A stretch of 64,000 nucleotides of DNA, taken from contig NC_133935.1 in NCBI RefSeq assembly GCF_031877795.1, forward strand, positions 84,140,748-84,204,747. Direction: 5' to 3'. The stretch is from Strix aluco (lineage: Eukaryota; Chordata; Aves; Strigiformes; Strigidae). Position 1 is the first letter of the stretch; the number at the start of each line of letters is the position of its first letter. Position numbers and translations under genes: made by a program. A model generated the notes under the pieces. The model had not been told where the DNA came from. It did no database searches and worked only from the letters and a program-made list of their open reading frames with translations. Shown piece by piece: positions 32,097-43,480 of this stretch.

Positions 32097-32153
32097 AGGG
32101 TGCCGCTGCGCGCTGTCTCTCCGCACGCCGGCAAGAGCGCGTCTACCCGGGTG
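32097..32153 (-). other. Candidate alternative non-coding first exon of GATA3
   Basis: This is bounded by the inferred start downstream of the TATA box and by a GTAAGT donor beginning at 32096. It is GC-rich and carries no ATG that I can see. Alternative upstream first exons are known for GATA genes, including mouse Gata3, but this one is predicted only from signals. Confidence 0.35.
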
Positions 32154-32177
32154 CGAGGGGCAGCGCCTCTCAGGAGT

Positions 32178-32184
32178 TTTTATA
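32178..32184 (-). promoter_or_regulatory. TATA box of a possible alternative upstream GATA3 promoter
   Basis: The minus strand reads TGTATAAAAACTCC here, a strong TATA box, 1.7 kb upstream of the main start. Initiation would be expected near 32153. A consensus splice donor (CCCT, then GTAAGT at 32096) follows about 57 bases later. Together these outline a short non-coding first exon that could splice to the exon 2 acceptor at 29620. Confidence 0.45.
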
Positions 32185-32556
32185 CAGGGGGGTCTAATTA
32201 AAAACTGGGGCTCCGCAGCGGCCCCCGCGCCGTTGCCGTTGCCCCGCCGGTGCCGCCGGGGCGGTCTCCGGGGCCAGCGCCGATCCCCGCGGCGGCAGCG
32301 CCGGGCTGGGCTCACCCCGCAGCCGCGAAATGCCTCCGCGGCCCATCCGCTCCGCTCCTCGACGGGCGGAGCAGCCGAACCTCCAGACGGGTCCTTGCGC
32401 CCATCTTAAACTCGGTTTAAGCCCCCGGTGCGGCCCATCCGCCGTTGGGCGTGGGGACAGGGAAGCGCCGCTGAGGTTTTTCATGCTTCTCGGTGGGGAT
32501 GCACATCTCTCTATATATATTTTATTTTTTATTTTTTAAAAAGCCCTCTGGGCAGG

Positions 32557-32564
32557 TATAAAAG
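32557..32564 (+). promoter_or_regulatory. TATA box on the plus strand, divergent to GATA3
   Basis: The sequence GGTATAAAAGCCGGGG matches a near-perfect TATA element within the CpG island. Transcription would start near 32588 and run away from GATA3. In human, a divergent lncRNA (GATA3-AS1) starts beside the GATA3 promoter, so a bird counterpart is plausible. No transcript evidence is available. Confidence 0.45.
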
Positions 32565-33785
32565 CCGGGGAACCAGCCGTGCGTTGGGGTCGGGGTGGGG
32601 TGGGGAGGGGGGACACGACACGACACACACCAGGGAGACGTGCCCGATTGGGAGCGCCGAGGTGGACAGGCCGGGATGGGGGTGGCAGGTCCCGCCACCC
32701 CCCACCCCCCCCCCCCTCCGGGACTGACCGGGGGGGGCAGCGGCGGGGCCGGGCTCGGCGCTGCCCCTCGCTGTCCAGCCTCGCCGACGCCGCCGGGGCC
32801 GAGCCCCGCCGCCCGGGGGGAGCCGGGCACCGCTCCCAGCAGCCCATTAGGAGGACGGGGGAAAGGGGCGGGGGGGTGCCGGGGAGGAGGGGGGGATGCT
32901 CATGGCCCTCCCCGAGCCGGGGGCTTTGACTCGCTCCGGGAAAGCTCGTGTTCCCTCTCCGCCCCCCCCCCCCCCCCCTCCCCGAGTTAGACAGGAGCCG
33001 TTTTGCCTGAAGCTTGTTTTTTTTGCAGGATGCCCCCCCACCGCCTTTCCCTACCCCACTTACTGGGGTGCATTGGGGGCAAAAGGGGGGGGGGGGGTGT
33101 TAGGGAATAGCACGATGTCGTGCCGGGATACCCCTTCGGCTTCCTCCGCCCCGGGGGCCCCACGACCACTCCCCAGGACGTCCCAGCGATAAGGGGGTGC
33201 GGCGGGGTGCCCCAGCACCCGGGGGGTCACTTGCCCACCCCTCCTCCTCGGGGGGGGGGGGCGATTTCTTTGAGAGGAGGAGGTCAATAAAGAGGGGAGC
33301 ATCGTTTACAAAGCATTTATTTACAGGCAAGAGCACAAACTTTCCAGGCTCCCCCCCCCCGCGCCCCAGTTTTAAGCGTTTTATGGACGTGAGGGCAAAC
33401 TGTCTCCCCGGAATTTGCCCCTTGCTCCCCAAATATCCCCATGTCTCAAGCAGACCCTGCGGGCGAGGGTGGTCTTCAGCACTTGGGAAAAGTCACTTTT
33501 AAAAATAAATCTCTTTTAACATCGGGGGGGGGGGGGGGGGGGCGGGTCTTAGTGCCGAGCTGGGATCTTTGGGCAGGTGAGCTGAGATTCCCAACGCACA
33601 CACACACACACACACAGACCCAGTTACAGCTCTGGGACCTACAGCCGTGGGATCACAGGAGGGGAATTTCCATCTAGAGGTCACCAAATTGCTAAGCCAT
33701 CGAGAAAAAAGTGCCTTTCCCCCTTTCCTTCAGCTGTTTGGAGGGCACGGAATGTTTAATGTAAAATCGAGTGAATAAAGTAAAA

Positions 33786-33912
33786 AAAATAAAATAAAAT
33801 AAAATAAAATAAAATAAAATAAAATAAAATAAAATAAAATAAAATAAAATAAAATAAAATAAAATAAAATAAAATAAAATAAAATAAAATAAAATAAAAT
33901 AAAATAAAATAA
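33786..33912 (+). repeat. AAAAT pentanucleotide microsatellite
   Basis: About 25 near-perfect AAAAT units. The array is pure apart from its edges, which suggests a young, probably length-variable repeat. Confidence 0.95.
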
Positions 33913-35583
33913 TAAAATTAATTAAAATAACTAAAATAAATCAATAGCTACACTAGGACTGATAAGTGGGGTGGGGGGAGAAGTGGGAACAGCCCTGAAG
34001 GCCCCGTCCTGTCCCGACGTGGGGGGGACAGGGGGTGGCACGGCGGGCCCTTGCGCGCCGCCTGCCCCTCGCAGCCACAGCCCCGGTTCCGGGGGTAAGA
34101 CACCCGCTTTCAAATTTAATTTTCTCAGCCTTTCCCTCATTCTCACCCCAGCCGCGATCTTCCCCTTCCCAGCCGGGAGGAAAACCGCGGTGGGGAATGC
34201 AAAAACACCCCCCTTCAAAAAAAAAAAAAAAAAGAAAAAAGAAAGGGGGGGGGGGGGGGGGAGTCAAACCCATCACTTTTCCCCTCTCCTCGGATCAATC
34301 TGTGATCCCCGGGGGTTTTGAGAGGAGCGCTGGCCTTGACCATCCTTTTCCCAGGCTGTGGCTGCAGATCCATCACCTCGCCCCCCGCCCCCCCGGCAGC
34401 CCCCAGCAGGGTTTCCAGTGACAGCTCGGCGTTAATAGGAGCCCATTGTTGGAGCAATTAGCCCCAAGCTCGCCACCAGTCGTCAGATAAGGCTCGGGGG
34501 CTCGGGGGTTAATTCTGCCGGGGGGGGGTGGTGGCTGCGGGTGCGGGGCTCCAGCATCCTGCCTAGCTAGGGGAGGGATGATGGGGGGGGCGGAAAAATG
34601 GGGCTAGGTCTAGCGCTAAAAGGTCAGGGGAAACGCTTTTGACAAAAGTCACAGAAAGTCGGAAAAGGGGATAAATTTTTAAAGAAATAAATAAAAAAAG
34701 CCCCAATACAACCTCGGGGAGATGGGGCGGTTACCCATCCTACCCCTCCCCTAAAAATGAGCAGTCAAAGGGCACTAAAACTGCCGCCTCCCCCCCCCCC
34801 TTTTTTTTTTTTTTTTCTCCACGACTCCCTATTAAAATAGATATAGGGGAGGTTTTTCCTGCTGCCGGGACCCGGGGCCACCCGCTGCCTCCGTCCCCAC
34901 CGGTGCCCACCGCTGCGACTGGCACCTCGGGGCGGGGACAGGCAGCAAAAGCCCCCCCCCCTCCTCCCCCCCCCCTCCTTTAGCCCCCTTTTAGACGACA
35001 ATTGACTGAAAGCGGATTAAGTTACGTTTGCCGGGCTGGGGTTTTTTTACAGGGTACCAGAATAGTACAGGTAAAGCTGTACAAACAGCCGGGAGCGACG
35101 AATCGGAGGGTTATGGAGAGGACACGGCCCAGGGCAGAGCTCGGAAGATTTTTTTTTTTTTTAATTTTTTTTTTTTTTTTTTTTTGCCTGTGTACAGCAA
35201 CTTGCTCTCTTGCCGAGGTTTGGAGCGGCGTTGCCATCTCCCTGGCTGGGCCGGGGGGTGTGTGTGTTGGGGGGGGGGGGGGGGTGTACAGAGCGCTCAG
35301 CCCTTCCCGCCGACCGGTACAGCCCCTCCCGGGGCACGGTGCCTGCCAGCCCCCGGGGACGGCCCCGGCGTGAGGATGGCTGGGCCCTGGTAACGCTGCT
35401 GAGATAATCTCGTGTTAAACAAAGGCGGAGAGAAGAAGGAATATTTTGGTTTCCTTTTTTTTTTTTTTCCCCCCCCCCTCTTCGTGAATCAGGCAGGAAT
35501 TATGATCTGTTTCCCCAAGGCCACACACCCCCCCCTTTATCAATAAAACGATAATCAGCATCCCTCCAACTAGGGTCTAGCAA

Positions 35584-35608
35584 AATAATAATAATAATAA
35601 TAATAATT
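35584..35608 (+). repeat. AAT trinucleotide microsatellite
   Basis: About eight perfect AAT units. Short array with no visible role. Confidence 0.9.
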
Positions 35609-37720
35609 CCAAGAGAAAGAGAGTCGGAGGCACTAGACTGGCATTTCTGAGTCTCCCCTTTCTCATCCCATGTGAGCCTTCCCTTCAGCTTCGAAACCAG
35701 CCACATGGGTGTTTTTTTCTTTTTTACTCTTTTTTTTTTTAAAAATATATACACGTATAATTCCGTTTTCTTCTAATAATTCATTCATCTCTCCTTCGCG
35801 AAGATCGGGAGGAAACACGAACATACGCACACAAAGAAGTGCCGAGCCATGTAAATTCAGAGAGAACAAATCAACGTCTGATTACACCGGGTCCAATTTT
35901 TTCTCCCTTCGTGCAACACCCCCCCTGCCCAGACACACACAGGGTTTTTTTCGGCGTAAATGATGCTATTTGATGGGGGGGGGGGGGGGGGAGCGAGGGG
36001 GAAAACCCTGTTCTGCCGAGGAAAAGAAATTCGAAGAATTAAAATTGGGAGGAGAAAAACTGGGACTTTTCATTCCCCTCCTCTCCCCCCCCCCCCCCCC
36101 CTCTTTGAAGCTGAGAGGAGGGCGACTGCCCCGGGACACTGCAGGAGTAAAAAAAAAAAAAAAAGTCTGAGAAAGATCAAAAACCGGCTCCGCAAGTCCC
36201 AGAGGCGACCTCTCCCCCCGACACATTCCCCAAACTGCGTGGCAGAGACGCGGAGAGGAGCCGGGCAAGGGGGAGAAGAGGGGGGGGACCGTGTCACCCT
36301 GTCACCCCCGCTGCCGGTGCCCCGTCCTGCTCCGGGATGGGAGGCAGAGTCCAGCTCCCTTCCCTCCTTCCTTCCTCCCCTCCGCAGCACAGCCCCGGTT
36401 TCAAGCTCAACCCGGTAAGTCCCTTTCCCCTCCACCTTTTTCTCAGACACCAAAGAGGTGGCCTGAAAAGGGGTTCTCCTTCTCCCTTTTATTTTTTTCT
36501 CCTTTTTTCCTCCCTTTCCAAGCCGAGCGGAGATACTCCCCGACCCGCCACGGCACCGGGCATCGCTCCCGCCCGCACGGCGCTGGGGTAGAGACGCTCG
36601 GGCACGGCGCCGGAGAAGCTTCTACCCCATAAATTAAAAATTAAGAGGAAAAAAACCCTCTAGAAATCCGCCTGAACAGCCACCCCAAATTAAAGTGAGG
36701 TTAAGGAAATGCGCAGTGAAAAAAAAGGGGAAAAAAAAGGGTGGGGGGAGAGGGAGTCGTTTTATTTCGGGTTTCTCAGCTTTGCTTTATCGCCCAGGAC
36801 TGCTTTGAGCGATGGATTTGAAGGCGGATTGAAGCGAAGGAAAAGCATCTTGCGGGCTTTAAACCCGAGCAGCGCCGTTTCCCTCGCACCCCACGGAGAA
36901 GGTGAAGCTGCCGGAGGGTTTAATGACTTTTTTTTTTTTTTTTTTTTCCCTTTTCAAAAGCAGAAATCACCCCGGGACTTAGATAAAGCAGAAAACCCAA
37001 ATCGCCCGGCGGTTGGCGTGAGAAGAGGCGGCAGAGTTACCACCAGCTCCTTGGCGAGGCGCAGGGACAGATCCCGACCTCCCGGGATTAAAACCCGAGC
37101 GATTTAGTCCGGGAAGCGTCCGCCTGCCGCTAGTTTACAGCTGTCCCTGCACCCCCCAAAATAAACCTCCCGTCCCCAGACACTCACACCCCCCTCCCCG
37201 GGTGGAACCCGGCACGACACGGCCGCCTCGCACAGTGACAAACCCCCTCCGTATATGTGGGGCTCACGTTTACTGGCCCAAGCTCCCAAATTCAGATAGT
37301 GGTGTGTGTGTGTGTGTGTGTGTTGCAAAATCTGCACGACTTCTTCTTGCTCTAAGGGGAAGGGGGGACTATCTACCCCCCAAATTCCCCTGAGGTGCCC
37401 ATATAGGCACCCCCGAGATGCTCTTCCCCCCCGCCGCCCAAGAACAACCCGCATCCCGGGGGGCAAGCGGAGCCCCCAGGCGGGGTCCCCCCCACCCAAC
37501 TCCCTACCTACCCCTGTGGGGAAGCACCCCTTCATCTCTTTTTTCCCTTTGAAATTAAACTACCCCCCTCCCCGGCTCTGTAAAACAAAACCAAACCATC
37601 CCCGGGGAGAAGGAAGCTCTTTTTGCCCCAGCCGGGAGCAAAGTGCCGGCGGGGGGAAACCTTCCCTCTCCCCTTCCTTCCTTTCCGAGAGCCTGTTTCT
37701 CCTTTTCCGCGTCCCTCCAG

Positions 37721-37982
37721 GCTACTGGGACCCTCTCTGTCCCCCTCGTCTGCCCCGGTGGCCGGGGATGCCAGCCCCGGTGCACCCGTGGAGGGGGGAC
37801 CGGTGTGTCCCCCCCCCGGCCGGGGCAACCACCGCTGCGGCCCCGCCGAGCCCCGGCTCCCCGACTCCGCACCTGCGGCCCATAAATAATGGAGAAAACA
37901 AGCAGGGCCGGTGATTATTAATTATCCGGTTGCATTAAAATCGGTCACCCAGAGCCCGCTGCCTGTGTACGGACACGTGAAG
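37721..37982 (+). ncRNA. Candidate plus-strand exon of a divergent lncRNA
   Basis: A strong acceptor (pyrimidine stretch ending CCCTCCAG at 37720) and a strong donor (GTGAAG, then GTAAGAGG at 37983) frame a 262-bp segment. Another donor of consensus quality lies at 36415 (CCCG, then GTAAGT), and another at 33577 (GGCAG, then GTGAGC). These could belong to one transcript from the plus TATA box at 32557. The frames inside are open by GC bias only. The exon is predicted from splice signals alone. Confidence 0.25.
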
Positions 37983-37996
37983 GTAAGAGGAGCTGG

Positions 37997-38032
37997 GATG
38001 GATGGATGGATGGATGGATGGATGGATGGATG

Positions 38033-38080
<48 letters not shown>
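37997..38080 (+). repeat. Compound GGAT / GATA tetranucleotide microsatellite
   Basis: About nine GGAT units (37997-38032) change into 12 perfect GATA units (38033-38080). The GATA part provides a dense array of GATA cores 7.6 kb upstream of the GATA3 start. Confidence 0.95.
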
Positions 38081-38200
38081 TTTTCTCCCTTTTCTGTTTT
38101 GAAGATGCTCGATGACAGCTAACGCGCATTTCTGGACAGCCCGAGTCGTTTCCAGGCTCCCTCCGCCCAGCATGGAGGGTGGAAAATTTTCCTACAAGTT

Positions 38201-38224
38201 GGGGGGGGGGGGGGGGGGGGGGGG
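38201..38224 (+). repeat. G24 homopolymer
   Basis: One of the longest G runs in the window. Others include 33524-33542 (G19), 40653-40674 (G22) and long runs near 34246-34261, 35268-35284, 35976-35992 and 40740-40760, with C runs near 32965-32979 and 40170-40186. They cluster between 32.7 and 41 kb. Confidence 0.9.
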
Positions 38225-39159
38225 AGAAGGAGAAGAGAGACCTAAATCCAGGGATGCCGGGAAAGAGGGGAAATTCTCCTCTCGTCCTTGGGGCACCGAG
38301 TCCTGCCGGAGCCCAGGAGGGCCCGGTCCGGCCCCGCGGATCTCCCCGGTGCCCGGCGGGGCGGGTGCGGGGTCCGGGCCCCGAGCGGAGCCATCTCCCA
38401 CCTCACCTCAGCCTGCAGCAACGGCACATCTCTCCCCCGCGGCTGGGGGAGCCCTGGTTTGGGTTTATAAGGTTTAAAAGGAGGAATATCCGCGGAAAGG
38501 GGCGGAAGACAGCCCTAATTAGATCCTACTAGAAGCCTAGTATGCTTGTTATATATTATATACTCTACATATTTTAACGTAAATATATATAGCACGTATT
38601 ATGCACTATACAGCACAGATCGACCTGACATGATCAAATCAACATCGGTGAATATTATACGCGGGAACAGTACAGAAACGCAGACGTCCTGCTTCACATC
38701 GGCACACGCCTGCCCGCAGGGACATCGCTGCGTACAGAAATACAAGTGATACGCGTATGCAGATCTATATATACAAAGGTATATGCACATAGGGACGAAG
38801 CCAGACACGAGAAGGCCCCGGTCCCGCACACACAGATACATCCCTTCCCGTCCTGAGATTAATATTTCACGCCCCAGATATGACAGTGCCGTGTCCCATC
38901 TCCCACCCGCGACCATCCAGGGGATAAAGGGCTTTTTCTCACCCGCTTCCCAAATTTCGGCTCCTTCCCGGGCCTGGGAGGGGGTGTGTGGGGGGGTGCC
39001 TTTCCCCAAGGTCACCGAGAAAACCCAACTCCCCCTCTCACCCCAAACAATAAGGAGGGGTCGGGTTGAGTTTCAAGCCGGCGGCTGCTGCCCTTTGAGC
39101 TGAGATCCCCATCCTAATTCCCTCCACGTGGAGGAGTAAAAGGAGGAGGTGAAGGAATT

Positions 39160-39190
<31 letters not shown>

Positions 39191-39400
39191 GAGAAGGAGG
39201 GGGACATACAGATACAGATACACAAATCGGAGGTTTCACTGACCTGGGCAGATGCTTTTTATTTTGTCCGGTTCGGCTGGAGCTCTCAGGGCAGGAGTGC
39301 GGGAGAAGCGGAGCCGCGGCGGCGGCTGCTGGCATGTCGCAAGCTCCCACCGAGGGGGAAAACCTGGGGGAGCCGCATCCTCCAAACGCCCACCCTTGCC

Positions 39401-39467
39401 CTCCTCCTCCTCCTCCTCCTCCTCCTCCTCCTCCTCCTCCTCCTCCTCCTCCTCCTCCTCCTCCTCC
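39401..39467 (+). repeat. CTC trinucleotide microsatellite
   Basis: About 22 perfect CTC units. Long Ser, Pro or Glu runs in overlapping open frames come only from this repeat. Confidence 0.95.
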
Positions 39468-41757
39468 GGGCTGGGCTGAAGATCAGAGCTCTTCCGGGTT
39501 GGGAAAGGGCAGAGAAAGAGAGAGAGAAATATGATGGGCCATTTCTTTACACACCCATCCCGGGAATCACATGGGGCGGGGAGGTGGAGGGGGGGGGACA
39601 GGGGCAGGGCCGGGGGGGACGCGCCAGGTACTGGGGCTTGCAGAGGTGTGAGCGTGATGTAACCCGTCCCGGGAGCAACTGTCATTGCCGTGAGCCTGCA
39701 ACGCCTGGGAAGAGAGAGAGAGAGAGAGAGAAAGAGAGAGGAGGGGAAAAAAAAATAAATTAAGCATATGATCATACAAATAACGCCGGGGCTCGCTCCG
39801 GTTGCATCGAAAGCTTTCGAGGAAAAGCGGTGACATTAACTACCAGGGGCTGTTTCTTCTCTTCTGTCCCCCCTCCTCCTCGGGAGAGACGTTTATTCAC
39901 CCTATTTTCCTTTATTTTATTTATTTTTAATTATTATTATTTTTTATTTTTATTTCGTATGTGTGGCTGTGTAAGGCTCCAGGATCTGGACAGAAAAAAC
40001 CCCACACGCATCCCCTGGCACTACGAGAGCGGGGGGAACTATCCCCAGTGTATTCCCCCTCCTCTTCCTCGGGACGAGGAAGGCTCCCGGCCACGGGCAG
40101 GAGAGCAGCACCTCTGCAGGGAGACACCGAGCGACCCTGGTGCTCGGTCGCAGCCCGGGGGTCTGTCCGCCCCCCCCCCCCCCCCCGTCTGTCCTCCCAG
40201 AGCTGGACGGGCTTGAACCCGGGGCCGATCTCCGTGCGGAGCGAACGGGACGGCCACGGGGGAGCTGCACCCCCTTTCCCCCTCCCCAATCCCCCCTCCT
40301 TATGAAGATTTGGAGGGCTTTTGAGGGCTGGGGAGAGGGAGATAAAAGTCGGCCCCCCACCCCCAAAACTGCTGGAGGAGAAGCCGGGCTGTGGCCACGC
40401 CGCAGGCTCCGGGGGATGCCCCAAATCTTGCAGCGCTGAGAAGCAGATGGAGGGACTGGCTGGGGGGGGGGGGGGCGGAGGGGGCGGCTGATTTTCTACA
40501 TCTAACATCCCACTCGTGTCAGTCCCTAAAGCCTAATGCTGCAGCCTCAGTGTGCCCACCCCCCCCCGACAGATTTGCTTGCAAGGAAACTTCCCCGCGG
40601 TCTGGTGATGCTCTTTTTTATTGTTAAGGTCCTAATTTCGGCAAAGCCCCCCGGGGGGGGGGGGGGGGGGGGGGCGGGGGGGAGGAGTGTCCTGCCAGCA
40701 AAGCGGGTCAAAACTCGGAGGACAAACGGCGGGGGGGCGGGGGGGGGGGGGGGGGGGGGCGCTTCGCCACGGAAAACACGTCCCGGAGCGGCCACGCTGT
40801 TCTACCCGGGTGGGCAGCCACTTCCCGGGGTGGGAGAAGAAGTGGGGAGGGGGAAAAAGTGGTGGTGGTGGGAGAAGAAACACACCCCCCCCCCCCATTT
40901 AACATCCAACCCCACATCTACTCCTGGCGTGAATTGCTCCCACGGAATAAACCAGAAGTGTTTTATTCCCAGGGCTAAACAAGGAGCGTGCAGCAGTCCC
41001 CAGGCCGCACGAGTGGGAGACCCACTCGTGCTGGGGGGGATGCAGAGCCGCCCTCACCGGCCCGTCTCCGCGGTACCCGGCGGAAATCCCGCGCAAGTCA
41101 GCGGCGCTGAGTCCCGGCGCAACCGGCGCTTCAGAAACGGGGCCAAAAATTGATCACTTAGGGAGAAAAAAAAAAAAAAAAAATATATATGTATATACAC
41201 TCCTTGTCCTGGAGGGATATTTTTTTTTTCTGCTGACGTTGGGGGTTCGCTATCTCCGCTTCTAGAGTGACTCTCTGTAAGGTGAAAGGTAACGCGATCG
41301 CCTCCCAATTCTATCTTTAGAAAACACATTCAATTAAGGTAATAACTTAAAGCTCATTAGAGCTGCGAAGGGAACCTTCCCGCCACGAACCACCGATGGA
41401 AACAGCTCGGGCACCCCAACAGCGGGGGGAGGAGTGTTGAGCCCATCTCCCCTCGCCACGAAATGTGGCTTTTGCTAGGGAAAGGCTTCGAAAATCAGTA
41501 TTTCAAAGCCACGAGGCTTGTGTGGTTTGCACTGAGCCGAGCGGAGGAACCGGGGCTAAATCCTTGCAGGGTATGGTATAAAAAAAAGGAGAATACAGCT
41601 AAAATCACTCGGGGCGTATGTTCCCCATCACCGGGCAGGGAAAATCCCTGAGAAATCTTCTGCTCGCCACAATTTCTGCTCCCCCAGACAGTGCTGCGGG
41701 AGGGAGGCGAGATCAACGTGGAAGATGTTGCTGGATCCCTCCAAAACTGCCCAGGGG

Positions 41758-41789
<32 letters not shown>

Positions 41790-42224
41790 GGGTCGGGTGG
41801 GAGGGAGCTGGATCTGGGATGTCTGAGCACATCGTGGAAGTGGGGAAACGAAAAATCGAGGATCCTCCTGCAAAAAGCGTTTGGGAAGCCCATGGAGATG
41901 GAGTCCTTGCGCTATTGTCCCTATTCCCCCAGCTGGGGCTTGCTGGGGTGGGGAGAGGGGGTGGGAGAGGGAATTTGGGCACAGGCGCAGGCGCACCCAC
42001 ACTCACACTCCCCCCGCCCCCCCCCCCCCGCATTCACCCTGCACCGTGAAGTTCATTTCCAGCTGTGATGGCTGGTGATTCAAAGGTTAAACATAACTAA
42101 TGAGGCTTTAAATGGCACCTGGGGTTTATCATAAATATCACAGACCTTCCTCGATGCCTGCAATTTAGGTCCGAATATACCTTAAAAGCAATAGTCAGGT
42201 AGCCAGAGGTCATTTAAATAAATA

Positions 42225-42370
42225 AATACATGTATATATATGCACACACATACATCTTTTTTCCTTGTGTGCGTGTATATATATGGAATATATATATGGT
42301 GTGCGTGTGTGTGTGTATATATTCCATATATATATATACAGACACACATATATATGCATGGAATATATTT
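42225..42370. repeat. TA/TG-rich compound repeat with inverted arms
   Basis: Alternating TA and TG stretches include arms of the type ATATATGGAATATATA and TATATATTCCATATAT on either side of a TG run. These can pair as a hairpin. Confidence 0.8.
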
Positions 42371-42489
42371 TTTCCTTGTGTTTTCCAACTTCCTAAGGGA
42401 GGCTGTGATTCTCCGAGTGCATGAGGCTAATCCCACCTCTTGCTCTTCTTCTGCCACACATTTAGACGCCTATACATCGAAATAAATAC

Positions 42490-42492
<3 letters not shown>

Positions 42493-42521
<29 letters not shown>
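42493..42521 (+). repeat. AC dinucleotide microsatellite
   Basis: A perfect AC run of about 14 units. Similar short CA/GT repeats lie at 24936-24957, 33597-33617 and 37302-37322. Confidence 0.9.
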
Positions 42522-42523
<2 letters not shown>

Positions 42524-43039
42524 GATTTCGGCTCCGCCTGCACCAAGATTTGCAGTCGGACCCTCCATAAATATAATCCATACGTTATTGTTAGTGATAA
42601 CCGTTCCGTCGGCTGCAGAAAGGAGGTTAGGGATGTTTTATTCGCTATAATTAAACTGCCTTGTCTGCTCTGGAGGGAAAACCCACCCATCTCTGCCCCC
42701 ACCCCGGAGAAAAGTTGTCAATAATCAATAATTTCCCCCTCCCAGGCTGTGAAAACACGGTCTCAGAGAGGCTATTTTTTAATATCATCGTTGCAATCTT
42801 CATTTCGAAGGAGGGGGGGAAAGCCCCCTTCGTCCTGATCTCCCCAAATCAGCCGGTTTGGCATTGATCCTGTGCTTTGTGTGCGCAGAGTATATTCGCT
42901 TTAAAACGATTTCCATTAAACGCAGCCTCCTACATTGGTAGGATCGACCTAATGACTTTGTGTGAACGGTGGGGAGGGAGAGCGGGGCTGGGGGGAAACC
43001 TCGGGAATTGAAATAATCCCCCCCTTCCTTCCATTCATC

Positions 43040-43480
43040 CAAATCAGGGACTTGGAAATAAAGTCAAAGCCAGAGCCCAACAAATAGCCCCAGTTGCAAA
43101 TTCCTATCCATTACAGCCAAGGTGCAAAATATATTTATAAAAATATATAAAGCACGTGGAAGTGGAGAATTTTAATTAAATCTTACTGCGGCTCTAACAA
43201 CATCGAAGTGATATTTCATTCGGAGCCCGCCTCTTGCTTGTGTTTTATAGCGTTTTCTTGCCTCTGACTTTTTTTAAAATATTAGACGAGGTACAGAATT
43301 ATAAATGACTCTTTCCTTATCTGTGCTGCTCACATATCCAGGATCAGAGGAGCTGATTAAGAAAGAAGTCAGAGGCAACGTTGGATTCATAATGATTCGG
43401 AATAATGAATCCTTATCTCTGCTTTCCAGATTATCACCCTTTCAGCTCCCAATGTTTTGTTACATGGGATAATTTATTGC
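43040..43480. promoter_or_regulatory. Candidate conserved upstream enhancer with several GATA motifs
   Basis: This is unique, AT-rich, repeat-free sequence between two repeat-rich stretches. It contains CCTTATCTGTG (43316), GAGCTGATTAAG, CCTTATCTCTGC (43411) and CAGATTATCACC (43428), plus homeodomain-type TAATTAAATC. Clusters of such motifs in a gene desert beside a developmental regulator are typical of enhancers. Conservation could not be tested here. Confidence 0.3.

Larger units (their letters stand above)
30430..33300. promoter_or_regulatory. GATA3: GATA3 promoter CpG island
   Basis: Dense CpG and GC-box-like sequence covers the main transcription start and about 2.8 kb upstream. It is interrupted by a polypurine block (31492-32060). 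No TATA box is visible 25 to 35 bases before the inferred start at 30458, which fits a CpG-island promoter. CCAAT boxes occur at about 31218-31222 (plus strand) and 31267-31271 (reading CCAAT on the minus strand), 760-810 bases upstream. Broad CpG islands like this are usual at developmental transcription factor genes under Polycomb control. Confidence 0.75.
33300..42100. other. GC-rich, homopolymer-rich upstream flank
   Basis: This 8.8-kb stretch alternates CpG-rich segments, long G or C runs, A runs and microsatellites. Many frames over 100 codons appear on both strands, but they are Gly-, Pro-, Arg- or Lys-rich translations of simple sequence. Candidate plus-strand splice sites are noted separately. 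Confidence 0.75.

Noticed and set aside
39149-39775. Frames of 204 and 179 codons with Leu or Glu runs
   Set aside because: They are driven by the CTC repeat at 39401-39467 and flanking simple sequence.
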